Positions 8,502-18,619 of a stretch of DNA of 64,000 nt are shown one piece after another. Positions within the stretch are counted from its first letter, which is position 1. Every line of letters starts with the position of its first letter. A program made the translations under genes and the position numbers. This DNA is from Dysgonomonas sp. 511 (GTDB taxonomy: Bacteria; Bacteroidota; Bacteroidia; Bacteroidales; Dysgonomonadaceae), in the NCBI RefSeq assembly GCF_010501105.1, contig NZ_QVMQ01000002.1:124001-188000 (forward strand), written 5' to 3'. Below the pieces are notes generated by a model. It saw only the letters and a list, made by a program, of their open reading frames with translations. It was not told the origin of the DNA and did not search any database.

Positions 8502-9764
8502 ATGATTACAATTGACAAATTCAACTTTTCGGGAAAGAAGGTATTCGTAAGGGTTGACTTCAACGTACCGCTCGATGCCAGTTTCAACATTACAGACGAT
8601 ACGCGTATCCGTGCAGCAATGCCGACTTTGAAAAAAATTATAGCCGACGGTGGCAGCCCCATTATCGCTTCTCACCTCGGACGTCCGAAAGGAGTTGAAG
8701 AAAAATATTCATTAAAACATATCCTTGCACATGTTTCTAAGCTACTTGGCGTAGATGTGCAATTCGCAAACGACTGCGTAGGAGAAGAAGCCGGAGTGAA
8801 AGCTGCTGCTTTGCAACCGGGAGAAGCCCTGTTGCTCGAAAACCTTCGCTTCTATGCCGAAGAAGAAGGCAAGCCTCGCGGTTTGGCCGACGATGCCAGC
8901 GAAGAAGAAAAAGCTGCTGCCAAGAAAGCTGTAAAAGAAAGCCAGAAAGAATTTACAAAAACACTTGCTTCTTATGCTGATGTATATGTAAACGATGCAT
9001 TTGGTACTGCCCACCGCGCACATGCCTCTACTGCTTTGATTGCCGACTATTTCGATGCAGAACATAAGATGTTCGGTTACCTGATGCAAAAAGAAATAGA
9101 CGCTGTAGAAAAAGTATTGAAAGATACCGCCCGTCCGTTTACTGCTATTATCGGCGGTGCAAAAGTATCTTCGAAAATAGATATCATCGAAAACCTGTTG
9201 GATAAGGTAGACAACCTTATTATCGGCGGAGGTATGGCATTCACTTTTGTAAAGGCTGCCGGTGGCAAAATCGGTAACTCCCTTGTAGAAGACGATAAGC
9301 TAGACCTTGCTAACGAACTGGTAGCAAAAGCTAAGGCAAACGGTGTAGCACTTGTTATTGCAAGCGATGCTAAGATAGCCGACAAATTTGCTAACGATGC
9401 CAATACACAATACGTTGATGCAGACCAGATTCCTGACGGATGGATGGGATTGGATATAGGTCCTAAGGGTGAAAAAGAGATTGCAGATGTACTTATGGCA
9501 TCTAAAACAATCCTATGGAATGGCCCAGTAGGTGTATTTGAGTTCGACAACTTCGCTCAGGGAACAAAAGTAACTGCTGAGGCTGTTGCTGCTGCTACCA
9601 AAGCCGGAGCGTTCTCGCTAGTAGGTGGTGGCGATTCTGTTGCCGCTGTCAACAAGTTCAACCTTGCCGACCAAGTATCTTATGTGTCTACTGGTGGTGG
9701 TGCATTGCTTGAGTTCATCGAAGGAAAAGTACTTCCTGGAATCAAGGCTATCAGAGGATATTAA
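8502..9764 (+). CDS. pgk: Phosphoglycerate kinase
   Basis: Converts 1,3-bisphosphoglycerate and ADP to 3-phosphoglycerate and ATP in glycolysis. 420 residues, normal length. The signature [13 protein letters not shown] is at residues ~14-26, followed by [34 protein letters not shown], the adenine/phosphate loop [11 protein letters not shown] and the C-terminal [12 protein letters not shown]. It is monocistronic: own promoter candidate upstream and strong terminator downstream. Confidence 0.98.
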   Translation: MITIDKFNFSGKKVFVRVDFNVPLDASFNITDDTRIRAAMPTLKKIIADGGSPIIASHLGRPKGVEEKYSLKHILAHVSKLLGVDVQFANDCVGEEAGVKAAALQPGEALLLENLRFYAEEEGKPRGLADDASEEEKAAAKKAVKESQKEFTKTLASYADVYVNDAFGTAHRAHASTALIADYFDAEHKMFGYLMQKEIDAVEKVLKDTARPFTAIIGGAKVSSKIDIIENLLDKVDNLIIGGGMAFTFVKAAGGKIGNSLVEDDKLDLANELVAKAKANGVALVIASDAKIADKFANDANTQYVDADQIPDGWMGLDIGPKGEKEIADVLMASKTILWNGPVGVFEFDNFAQGTKVTAEAVAAATKAGAFSLVGGGDSVAAVNKFNLADQVSYVSTGGGALLEFIEGKVLPGIKAIRGY

Positions 9765-9783
9765 TATCTTGATTATAAGACGA

Positions 9784-9820
9784 GAACCTGCGCTCGCAAA
9801 GGGTGCAGGTTCTTTTTTTG
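9784..9820 (+). terminator. Intrinsic terminator of pgk
   Basis: 8-bp stem GAACCTGC / GCAGGTTC (9784-9791, 9805-9812) followed directly by seven T residues. Confidence 0.92.
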
Positions 9821-9920
9821 CACTTTTTTTGCCTGGCGTTTAGGGAATATGCCTTTAGCGTATGTCTATATAGATGTTAGTATGCCACTAGCTATGTATA
9901 AACCGGACAAAATAATAACT

Positions 9921-12704
9921 ATGAGAAAAACATTCTGCCTTATCATGCTCGCTCTAATATTATCCCAGTCAGGCTATTCCCAGACAGACCGGATAATTAT
10001 ATCGGGAAACATATTGTATGATGACGGTTTCCCTCTGCCGGGAATAAACGTCAGGGATAAGAACTCGACCAACGGAACCATCAGCGATGTAGACGGAAAC
10101 TTCACATTAAGCCTTCCATCGGGAAAGCAGACCGTCGTTGTGTCTTTTATCGGCTACAATACCGCAGAGGTAGAAGTGGACAAAAGCGAAGTCTGGAGCA
10201 TCATCTTTTACGATGCCCACTTTGATATCAGACGGAGCGGGGGAGAGACCAATTCCATTGTTAAGGAGCCAACCGTCTTATCATATAAGCTAAGGAATGA
10301 AAAAGATGGAGAGGGAGTCTTTTATATGAAAGATGACATGCCAAGTAGTTATCATTCCGCATCCTTGTCGAGAATAGAAGAAATAAAGCCTTCGGGCAAA
10401 GGATATTCTATAAAGGAAGCGAAGGGCAGATTCTATACCTCAGGCTATGATATTCTTTATACAACATCGCTGGATGTATCTACAGTCGGGCGGTTGCCTC
10501 AATGGCAAACGGATTATGCCCAAGGACAGGGCGGGCTATGGAACAAATCTGACGAGATCTTTAGTTGGGGGCTTTCTCTATCTTCCCTCCAAAGCAATGG
10601 TGAAACACCTGTGATATATTCTCCTAAAGATTTCTTCGATACAGGGCTTTCTTTCAGCAACGCGCTCAATATAAAGTTCCCCGGATTTAAAAGAGGATTC
10701 ACTTCTGTTGAGGTTGGGCAAAGACGCAACAATTCGCCTATTCCGGAGGCTTACAACGACAACTATAACCTGTCGTTGGCGATGGGCGATATTACGTTTG
10801 GCAGAGTAAAGAGTGAAGTCGGGGTACGCTATAATAATGTATATGGAAAACACGCCCAGCATGCTGCTAATATGGCGACGCTGATGTACGCAATATATAC
10901 AACTCCACCTACTTTCGATAATTTGAATGGCCAATCTTCTGGCAAAGGAAATGTGTGGATAAAGCCAGATGGCTCTTACCATTCATACAACCCTTCGTTT
11001 GTTGAAAATCCTTATGCTTTGGTCAATGAATTGCCCGACAGGAAGAAGAGCGAATACCTGCTTTCTTTTCTCAAGGCTCAATATAACTATAAGTCTGTAG
11101 AATGGCTGAATACGGTTAATCTCGAAAAGACATGGAATAATTATACTAATGGAATGCTGTCTCAGGCCGAATTGTACCGTACTTTTGACCGAAAAGACCA
11201 GATAACAAATATTGCCGCTAATTCGGATCTCCTATGGACAATAAAAAGGTATGATCCAAAGATAGATATTCTTGCCAGATATTCATTTAAGCATACTTCC
11301 GACAAGTTGTTGTCGAAAAGGAATCCATTGGATCAGGGAATGTATCCGGGGGCACAAAACGAGAAGCTGATACGCAACTCGCACGACATAAAGTATGGAG
11401 TAAAGTTCAGGTGGGATAATGCTTCTTTTGAAGCTGCTAATACACACTACTTTTCAAATACTGCAAGCAGTAAAGATTATGCTAATCTGTTTCCCGAATT
11501 TGGAGCCAATGTTAAACTTGAAAGGGTGTTCGAGGACTTATTCGATTGGAATTACAACAACCTGTCTCTTTATGGCAATATCAAACGGAGCATAGGCGAA
11601 GTCTCGCTGATAAACCGTAGCCCGTCTGTATTGTCTACAACATTGAATGCTGCGTCTTTTCGCCACTACTATGAATACCAACTGCCAATATATAACGAAT
11701 CATTGAAACCCGAAACCTACCTGAAATCGGAACTGGGTTTAAGGTATGTAAGCAATGGAGGGAATGTTTCTGCCGAAATAAGCGGATTCAATTATCATAC
11801 GTACAACCTGGTTTCTCCGGTTGTTCAAGACTGGAACCCTGTAATGCAAAACATTGGGCGGCTGCGCAGCTATGGCTATTTTCTCGATTTGAGCTATAAG
11901 ACCCGTTTCGACTCCCGTAATTGGAATATGGGGATTAAATATACATTCAGCCAGACTAAAAATAAAGCTACGGCATTATACCACGACCAGCCATTCGTCA
12001 GGCTTGCAGGCTTTTCCGACATCGCCACCGTTTTCGCCGAGGGCGAACCGTTAGGTGCTATTTACGGAACATCGTATCAGCGTAACGATGCCGGGCAAGT
12101 GGTTGTCGGGGCTGATGGTTTTCCTCTGGTAAATTATAAATTGACCAAAATCGGCGACCCTACTCCCGACTTTGTTATGACCTTGAACCCATCTGTGTCG
12201 TATAAGGGTTTTACACTTCGCATGTTGTTCGAGTACCAACATGGAGGCGACAGGTGGAATGGGACAAAGGCTTTTATGGATTGTCTGGGTGTATCTAAAA
12301 ACTCTGGCGACAACCGTAATATCAAAGGTTATATATTCGATGGTGTCAACGAAAGTGGTGCGGCCAATACTGTCCCTGTCGATTTTTACAATCCTGACGA
12401 ACCTATCTGGGATAACAGATGGGTGCGGTATGGCATGGCAGGAGTTGGCGAAGAGTATATAGAGAAAGCCAGCTACCTGCGTTTCTCCGATATTACACTA
12501 TTGTATTCTTTTAATGTAAGGCGAAGCCGTATCCTCAACCGTTTAGATGTGGGCGTGAGTGCAAAGAACCTTTTCCTTATAACCTCTTATAAAGGAGTAG
12601 ACCCTAATTCTTATATGTTTGGTTATTCTCTGGCAAATGGTTTAGACTTATTCAATACACCTTCTATGCGTAGTTATTCACTTTCTGTAACCTTAGGATT
12701 TTAA
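9921..12704 (+). CDS. SusC-type outer-membrane beta-barrel without a plug domain
   Basis: An ATG at 9921 is chosen because it begins a proper signal peptide (MRKTFCLIMLALILSQSGYSQ); an ATG at 9849 in the same frame would add 24 unlikely residues. 927 residues. After the signal comes a carboxypeptidase-regulatory-like domain (~25-95; GNILYDDGFPLPGINV, VSFIGYNTAEV). SusC proteins then have a ~130-residue plug with EEVVVTGYG, an IRG motif and YGSRAxNGVI. None of these is present. After ~75 unmatched residues the chain goes straight into barrel strands (VGRLPQWQTDYAQG is the usual first post-plug block) and ends with a SusC-like C-terminus (YSLSVTLGF). The next gene, 4 bases on, encodes a complete plug. 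An unregulated pore would be harmful, so the plug is inferred to come in trans. Confidence 0.85.
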   Translation: MRKTFCLIMLALILSQSGYSQTDRIIISGNILYDDGFPLPGINVRDKNSTNGTISDVDGNFTLSLPSGKQTVVVSFIGYNTAEVEVDKSEVWSIIFYDAHFDIRRSGGETNSIVKEPTVLSYKLRNEKDGEGVFYMKDDMPSSYHSASLSRIEEIKPSGKGYSIKEAKGRFYTSGYDILYTTSLDVSTVGRLPQWQTDYAQGQGGLWNKSDEIFSWGLSLSSLQSNGETPVIYSPKDFFDTGLSFSNALNIKFPGFKRGFTSVEVGQRRNNSPIPEAYNDNYNLSLAMGDITFGRVKSEVGVRYNNVYGKHAQHAANMATLMYAIYTTPPTFDNLNGQSSGKGNVWIKPDGSYHSYNPSFVENPYALVNELPDRKKSEYLLSFLKAQYNYKSVEWLNTVNLEKTWNNYTNGMLSQAELYRTFDRKDQITNIAANSDLLWTIKRYDPKIDILARYSFKHTSDKLLSKRNPLDQGMYPGAQNEKLIRNSHDIKYGVKFRWDNASFEAANTHYFSNTASSKDYANLFPEFGANVKLERVFEDLFDWNYNNLSLYGNIKRSIGEVSLINRSPSVLSTTLNAASFRHYYEYQLPIYNESLKPETYLKSELGLRYVSNGGNVSAEISGFNYHTYNLVSPVVQDWNPVMQNIGRLRSYGYFLDLSYKTRFDSRNWNMGIKYTFSQTKNKATALYHDQPFVRLAGFSDIATVFAEGEPLGAIYGTSYQRNDAGQVVVGADGFPLVNYKLTKIGDPTPDFVMTLNPSVSYKGFTLRMLFEYQHGGDRWNGTKAFMDCLGVSKNSGDNRNIKGYIFDGVNESGAANTVPVDFYNPDEPIWDNRWVRYGMAGVGEEYIEKASYLRFSDITLLYSFNVRRSRILNRLDVGVSAKNLFLITSYKGVDPNSYMFGYSLANGLDLFNTPSMRSYSLSVTLGF

Positions 12705-12708
12705 TATT

Positions 12709-15700
12709 ATGAAGAAGAAAATATACATCGGTATCTGCCTTCTGGCTTTGGTGCTTGTAGGAGCTGCAAATGGCGATATAATACAAACGCTGAAAAATGC
12801 ATTGAGAGATTATAATGCAGATTATCCATCGGAGAAAGTTTACCTCCAGACAGACAAGACATACTACAAGCCTTTGGAAAGTATCTGGTATAAAGGGTTC
12901 CTTAGTAATGGTACAGATAATAAGCCTTCGCAGGCGAGCGATATCATATATGTAGAGCTGCAAGACCCGTGGGGTAATGTAGTAGAACGCCACGAACAAA
13001 ATGTAATGTTGGGCACATTCAATGGGGTGTTTACCCTCTCGGATAAGATGGCCGGCGGTATTTACAAGATTGTGGGGTACACTACGTGGCTGAAAAACTG
13101 GGGACAGGATTATTTCTTTAGTAAAGACATTACAGTACAGAAGGTCATAACTCCGCGCCTGTTGCTTAAACTCGATTTCGAGAAAAGAGCCTATGGCGCA
13201 GGCGATGAGGTTGTTGCCAACCTGAAAGTGACAGACCTGAATAATGTAAAGACAACCGGTAGCCAGATAAAAGCAACCGTGCGGATTGCAGGCAAGGACT
13301 ATAAAACAATAAATGGGGAAACCAGCGGCGGCGAATCTGTTATACGTTTCCCTCTCCCTAAAGACCTGAATACGGCCGATGGGATATTACAGATTGTGGT
13401 CAAAGACAAAGGTGTGGAAGAATCCATCCCGAGGTCGATCCCCATCGTGATAAACAAAGTCAGCATCCGCTTTTTCCCCGAAGGGGGCGACCTGGTAAGC
13501 GGAGTAGAGAACAAGGTGGCATTCGAAGCACTCAACGAATTTGGTAAAGGTGCCGACGTGAGCGGGGACTTGGTGGACGACAAAGGACAGGTGATAACCT
13601 CATTCAATAGTTTCCATCTGGGCATGGGTGCTTTTTCGTTTACGCCGGAGAAGGATAGGACATACTCAGTCCGCATATCTGCTCCAGCTGGCAACGAAGA
13701 TTTGAATAGACTTCCACAGGCAAAGGATAATGGTTACACGTTGTCACTGTCAGAGAAAAGGAAAGGCATTACAACATGGAAGATATATAGCCCTAAGGAT
13801 AATAACGATGCTTACTTTATAGCTCATACCCAAGGCGTGATACACTATACCAACCGGTTGAGCCTCAAAAAGGGCATTAATAGCATAGAAGTAAATACAT
13901 CCGGTTTCCCGATGGGTATAGCAGTCTTCACCCTTTTGAATGGTAAAATTGAAGTTGCCGAACGCCTTGTGTTCCTGAATGCAGGCAAGAAGATGAATAT
14001 AGAACTGCAAACGGATAAGGAACACTACGAACCAAAAGAGAAAGTAAGCTTGTCGATAAAAACGACAGATGATATGGGTAACCCTCTTTCGGCTAATATA
14101 GGATTGTCGGTAGTCGATGAGCAAATACTTACTATGGCCGATGATAAGCAAGACAATCTGTTGACCTATATGCTGCTGTCGTCCGAACTGAAAGGGGAGA
14201 TACAAGAGCCGTCTTTCTACTTCGACCCCAACGAGCCTAAGGCAAACGAGGCTATCGACTATCTCTTGCTGACGCATGGGTGGAGACGTTTTAAATGGGC
14301 CGATTTGCTATCCCCATCCAAGATAGAGATAAATAACATGGCCGAAAGGTTCAGTAGTATCTACGGTTATATGCTCAATAAAAACGGGCAACCGACATCC
14401 GGCTCGGTGTATCTTATCGAACTCGGAGGTAAAAAGCGGATAGCAAAACTGAATACAACCAAAGAAGGGCATTTTGTATTCCACAATGTAGATATCTCGG
14501 AAGGTATTTGTGTATCTGCAAAATTGCCTGACCAAATCTATCTGATAGGTGGTGTTCCAATGATAGAGAGGCCGGACGAGGAAATAGCCGATACCGAAGA
14601 AGGCGGAGTACTCGACCTTTCGGAAAAGTCTCCGGATGTAAGCGAATCGAAGCCGGTAGCAGGCAGAGAGTTTCCATATACCAAAACAGAATCTTTTGCT
14701 GTCAGCGAAAGTAATTTGGAAGAGGTAATGGTAGTAGGATACGGGAGGCAAAATAGGCAGTTGATAACAACATCTGTAATGTATGTCGATAGGTATAATA
14801 TAGGTTCAGTAGCCGATGACCTGATGACGGCTTTGTCTGGTAATGTCGCAGGCATATCTATAGGCCAGAAGACGGTCGACCAGCCTACGTCTTCTCAGAT
14901 ACATATAAGAGGTACTTCTTCTCTCATCTCAGCCGAACCATTGGTTATTATAAACGGCATTCCGGTCGAAGGATCGGCTGCATATGCTTTAAGCTTGGTC
15001 AATCCGGGCGATATAGACAATATAAATGTTGTGAAGTCAGTAAACGGGAGTGCCATTTACGGCAGCCGCGCTTCGAATGGGGTTATACTTATTTCCACTA
15101 AGAGAAAGCAGTTCAAGCAGAAATACAGTCCGGCTAAAGCTAATTATAGTACGGCATATGTCTTTCGGCGACAGTTCTATAAAGCTCCTGTTTTTACTCA
15201 GGATAAAGACAACCCATCGCAGGAAAATACAACTGTCTACTGGAACGGGGACATACATACCGATGCTGAAGGTAAGGCCAGCATCGAGTTTGTGAATAAC
15301 AAAAACTCCTCAACATTCAGGATTACTGCCGAAGGCATATCCCCATCCCACGGATTGTTGGCTACAGCAACCAAGCGTATCGTTACGCAAAAGCCATTCT
15401 CCATCGATGCCAAAATCCCTCCGTTTGCCGGATGTGGCGATATTATAAAGATACCTGTAATGCTTAAGAACCTAACCGACAAACCTATGAAGGTCAATCT
15501 TAGCGTTACTTCCGATAAGCCGGAGGATGTTGTCGTGCACAACTATGATAATAACATAGAAGTGCCTGCCAATAGTACTCAAACTGTGTTTGCCGGTATG
15601 TCGGTTGAGAAGCCGGTACAAGGCATTAACATTCGGATAGTTGCAAACGCAGATGGCTACAAAGATGAGATAGGCAGGATGCTGACAGTACGGGAAGTCA

Positions 15701-17301
15701 ATTTTCCTTATCAATATGGTTTTTCCGGCAGGGCATTTAGCGACAAGGTTGAATTTGACTTGCCCGATTATGTAAAAGGTACTCTTTACGCTGAAGCAGT
15801 GGCCGAGGTTGAGATTACCAACCAATTATTTGATGGCGCAGAAAGCATATTCAGACAGCCTTATGGATGCTTCGAGCAGGTACTATCGAGTGCCTTCCCC
15901 AATGTGTTTGCTTTGCAGTTGCTTAAAGCCACAGGGAAAACGGACGAAGCCGTACTCAACAAAGCTATGATGTATCTTGAGAATGGCTATAGTAAGCTTG
16001 CCAATTATGAAGTGAAGAAAACCGGGGGCTTCGAATGGTACGGAGGTTCGCCTGCTCACGAGATGCTCACTGCCTACGGGCTTGTCCATTTCCACGAACT
16101 GCAAAAGGTTTACGGTAAGGTCAATCAACAGATGGTCGACAGGGCGATGAATTTCTTGTTGAGCCGGAAAGATGGTAAAGGAGGATTCTCTCAAAACAGG
16201 GGTAAATATGGCTTTTCGGCTGCGCCCCGGAATGTAAATAACGCTTACATCGTTTACGCTCTCAATGAGATTGGTAGCGGGGAGCTTATCGGGCTGGAAT
16301 ATCAGTCGGCATTGCAAGAGGCTATGGATAGCAAAGACATATACCGCATGGCTTTACTCGCAAACGCAGCTTATCAGTCGAAAGATATTATCTCATATAA
16401 AAAGCTGGTGGCAGACTTCAAAGAGATAATAAGCAAGGAGGATGACCTATCGAAACTGAAAATACAGGCGACCATCGTTTATAGCTATGGCGATGCCGGC
16501 ATCAGGGAGGCTATAGCCTATTGGTTACTAGCTCTGTACAAAGACAACACATCCTTCGATATCGCATTGATAGAAAAGTGCCTGGATTATATAGCTAAAG
16601 GTAAGCGTGGCGGCTATTTTGGCAATACACAGGCTACAAGTGTTTGTTTACAGGCTCTAAGCAAATATGCCATGTACATTGGTGCTGGATCTGTAAAGGG
16701 CAGCTTTAGCTTGAAGGTAAACGACAATGAGCCGGAAGGTATTGTTATAAAGGACTATATAAGCAGAAATATTAAACCTGCGATTGCCTTTGCCGACAAA
16801 TTGAAACAAGGCAAGAATACTATTTGGGTGGATTTCAAAGAACGCGATATGCTTGCACCTTATGCAGTCAATATTTCATGGTATTCGGCTCTCCCTGCAA
16901 CATCGCCATTGTGTCCATTGCAACTCACTACCCGGATAGAAGCTACAGATATCAAGGTGAATGAGACTGTAAGGCTATCAGTCAGGTTGAAGAATACCGA
17001 TGAGTCTACGGGCAAGCCTATGAGCATCGCTGTTATTGGCATCCCCGGCGGCATGAGCCTGCAACCTTGGCAGTTGAAGGAGTTGCAAGAGAAAGAAGTC
17101 TTCGATTTCTATGAGATTATCAACGACAACCTTGTAGTCTATTACCGCGAACTGGGCCCTGGCGAAGAAAAGGTGATAAACCTCGATCTCAAAGCCGAAA
17201 TACCGGGTACATATACGGCTATGGCTTCATCGGCTTACTTGTATTACATGGATGAGCATAAGTATTGGATAAGCGGTATCAAGGTCAAGATAAACGAGTA
17301 G
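12709..17301 (+). CDS. Alpha-2-macroglobulin-like protein with an internal TonB-receptor plug domain
   Basis: 1530 residues. Signal peptide (LLALVLVGAANG, no lipobox), then macroglobulin MG domains starting with EKVYLQTDKTYYKP at ~42 and including the bait-side block GNPLSANIGLSVVDEQIL. Residues ~671-802 are a full TonB-receptor plug: EEVMVVGYGR, LSGNVAGISIG, IHIRGTSSL, PLVIINGIPV and IYGSRASNGVILISTKR. Macroglobulin features then resume, with the A2M block TTVYWNGDIHTDAEGKA and a thioester motif PYGCFEQ (Cys1054, Gln1057) leading into a terpenoid-cyclase-like helical domain and a receptor-binding-like end. A2M proteins trap proteases or crosslink through the thioester. Macroglobulin-plug proteins occur in Bacteroidetes but are not understood. 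The pairing with a plugless barrel suggests the two form one outer-membrane complex. Confidence 0.88.
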   Translation: MKKKIYIGICLLALVLVGAANGDIIQTLKNALRDYNADYPSEKVYLQTDKTYYKPLESIWYKGFLSNGTDNKPSQASDIIYVELQDPWGNVVERHEQNVMLGTFNGVFTLSDKMAGGIYKIVGYTTWLKNWGQDYFFSKDITVQKVITPRLLLKLDFEKRAYGAGDEVVANLKVTDLNNVKTTGSQIKATVRIAGKDYKTINGETSGGESVIRFPLPKDLNTADGILQIVVKDKGVEESIPRSIPIVINKVSIRFFPEGGDLVSGVENKVAFEALNEFGKGADVSGDLVDDKGQVITSFNSFHLGMGAFSFTPEKDRTYSVRISAPAGNEDLNRLPQAKDNGYTLSLSEKRKGITTWKIYSPKDNNDAYFIAHTQGVIHYTNRLSLKKGINSIEVNTSGFPMGIAVFTLLNGKIEVAERLVFLNAGKKMNIELQTDKEHYEPKEKVSLSIKTTDDMGNPLSANIGLSVVDEQILTMADDKQDNLLTYMLLSSELKGEIQEPSFYFDPNEPKANEAIDYLLLTHGWRRFKWADLLSPSKIEINNMAERFSSIYGYMLNKNGQPTSGSVYLIELGGKKRIAKLNTTKEGHFVFHNVDISEGICVSAKLPDQIYLIGGVPMIERPDEEIADTEEGGVLDLSEKSPDVSESKPVAGREFPYTKTESFAVSESNLEEVMVVGYGRQNRQLITTSVMYVDRYNIGSVADDLMTALSGNVAGISIGQKTVDQPTSSQIHIRGTSSLISAEPLVIINGIPVEGSAAYALSLVNPGDIDNINVVKSVNGSAIYGSRASNGVILISTKRKQFKQKYSPAKANYSTAYVFRRQFYKAPVFTQDKDNPSQENTTVYWNGDIHTDAEGKASIEFVNNKNSSTFRITAEGISPSHGLLATATKRIVTQKPFSIDAKIPPFAGCGDIIKIPVMLKNLTDKPMKVNLSVTSDKPEDVVVHNYDNNIEVPANSTQTVFAGMSVEKPVQGINIRIVANADGYKDEIGRMLTVREVNFPYQYGFSGRAFSDKVEFDLPDYVKGTLYAEAVAEVEITNQLFDGAESIFRQPYGCFEQVLSSAFPNVFALQLLKATGKTDEAVLNKAMMYLENGYSKLANYEVKKTGGFEWYGGSPAHEMLTAYGLVHFHELQKVYGKVNQQMVDRAMNFLLSRKDGKGGFSQNRGKYGFSAAPRNVNNAYIVYALNEIGSGELIGLEYQSALQEAMDSKDIYRMALLANAAYQSKDIISYKKLVADFKEIISKEDDLSKLKIQATIVYSYGDAGIREAIAYWLLALYKDNTSFDIALIEKCLDYIAKGKRGGYFGNTQATSVCLQALSKYAMYIGAGSVKGSFSLKVNDNEPEGIVIKDYISRNIKPAIAFADKLKQGKNTIWVDFKERDMLAPYAVNISWYSALPATSPLCPLQLTTRIEATDIKVNETVRLSVRLKNTDESTGKPMSIAVIGIPGGMSLQPWQLKELQEKEVFDFYEIINDNLVVYYRELGPGEEKVINLDLKAEIPGTYTAMASSAYLYYMDEHKYWISGIKVKINE

Positions 17302-17317
17302 GCTATATCAGCCTACT
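17297..17317. terminator. Bidirectional hairpin spanning two convergent stop codons
   Basis: Stem AGTAGGC / GCCTACT (17297-17303, 17311-17317). The hairpin contains the TAG stops of both the macroglobulin gene and the convergent rlmL-like gene. T-tracts are poor, so efficiency is uncertain. Confidence 0.5.
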
Positions 17318-18467
17318 TCATGTCTTTTCTCTTTCCTGCGAATATATCGTATCTGCGGAATTCGCAGGGAAGGGAGCCGTTTACCAGTTGTACTTTCTTC
17401 GATGGCTTTAGTCCTATCTTGTCAAAGCACTCTTTCTTGTAGCTGAGTATCCATGCTGTATATCCCATAAATACATGCTTGAGCCGTTCGCCAATATGCT
17501 CGTATAGCTCCGAAAGGTTTTCCGGTTTGATACGCTCTCCATACGGAGGATTTGTCACAAGGATTCCTTTGTCGGAGGGTGCTTGCGTGTATTCCTCAAA
17601 TGGCTTTACAGCAAGCTGGATATGTTTTTCGAAGCTTGCACCTTTCACATTCTTCGAGGCTATCTCTATGGCTTCGCGAGAAATATCCGAGCCGTAGATC
17701 CTATGCTTAAATTCGCGCTCGGCGCTGTCGTCGTTATAGATATCGTCGAAAAGGTCGGCATCGAAGTTCTTCCACTTTTCGAAGGCAAAACTCTTCCTGT
17801 ATATCCCCGGAGGAACATTCATCGCTATCATGGCAGCTTCGATAAGCAACGTGCCCGAACCGCACATGGGGTCTACGAAGTCAGATTCGCCGCGCCAGCC
17901 TGTTTTCAATATCATCCCCGCAGCTAATACTTCGTTGAGAGGTGCTTCGGTCTGTGCAACCCTGTATCCTCTTTTGTGTAGCGACTCGCCCGAACTGTCG
18001 AACGATAGGGTGCATTTGTCGTGTGCTATGTGGAAGTTTATAAGCAGGTCGGGGTCTTTGGTATCTACCGATGGACGTTTGCTTGTCTTTTGCATGAAGT
18101 AGTCTACAATAGCATCTTTTACCCTGTATGCTACAAACTTGGAATGGGTAAAATAGTCGGAAAAGGTGATAGCATCTATGGCAAATGTACTGTCTTCGGT
18201 CAGGTGCTCGAACCAGTTCATCCCTTTCACTTTCTTATATATCTCGTCCGTGGTTTTTGCCCTGAACTCGTAGACGGGACGCAGTATGCGCAGCGCAGTG
18301 CGGCAATATAAATTAGCTTTATAAAGCAGGGCAAGGTTACCTTCGAACGAAACCATACGTTTCCCGATCTCCAGATTATTGGCTCCCAACCCAATCAACT
18401 CTTCGGCTAATACATCTTCCAGTCCTGCCATCGTTTTGGCTATCATCGTAAATTCTCTTCTGCTCAT
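17313..18467 (-). CDS. rlmL: THUMP-domain rRNA guanine-N2 methyltransferase, RlmL N-domain type
   Basis: 384 residues. An N-terminal ferredoxin-like/THUMP region (to ~155; VKGMNWFEHLTEDSTFAIDA) precedes a Rossmann-fold methyltransferase with FVDPMCGSGTLLIEAA (SAM loop) and the catalytic motif VTNPPYGERI, as in enzymes that make m2G in 23S rRNA. It corresponds to the N-terminal half of E. coli RlmL (m2G2445), without the RlmK half, which is the usual Bacteroidetes form. It may be a separate transcription unit, since a terminator-like hairpin lies between it and dedA. Confidence 0.88.
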   Translation of the reverse strand: MSRREFTMIAKTMAGLEDVLAEELIGLGANNLEIGKRMVSFEGNLALLYKANLYCRTALRILRPVYEFRAKTTDEIYKKVKGMNWFEHLTEDSTFAIDAITFSDYFTHSKFVAYRVKDAIVDYFMQKTSKRPSVDTKDPDLLINFHIAHDKCTLSFDSSGESLHKRGYRVAQTEAPLNEVLAAGMILKTGWRGESDFVDPMCGSGTLLIEAAMIAMNVPPGIYRKSFAFEKWKNFDADLFDDIYNDDSAEREFKHRIYGSDISREAIEIASKNVKGASFEKHIQLAVKPFEEYTQAPSDKGILVTNPPYGERIKPENLSELYEHIGERLKHVFMGYTAWILSYKKECFDKIGLKPSKKVQLVNGSLPCEFRRYDIFAGKRKDMK

Positions 18468-18564
18468 ATCTTAGTTTTGCTTTCCTTTTTAAGTATAACA
18501 AACGTAGTGAAAAACGACGAGATTTCAGCCACTTTATTCTATCAAACTGACTTCTCAAAACAAA

Positions 18565-18595
18565 CAGCCACCTGCATAACTATGTCAGATGGCTG
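18565..18595 (-). terminator. Intrinsic terminator of the dedA gene (reverse strand)
   Basis: On the minus strand, stem CAGCCA / TGGCTG with inner CTG/CAG pairing is followed by TTTGTTTTGAG. Confidence 0.75.
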
Positions 18596-18619
18596 CCTAT
18601 ATCTTATAATCGAGGGATA

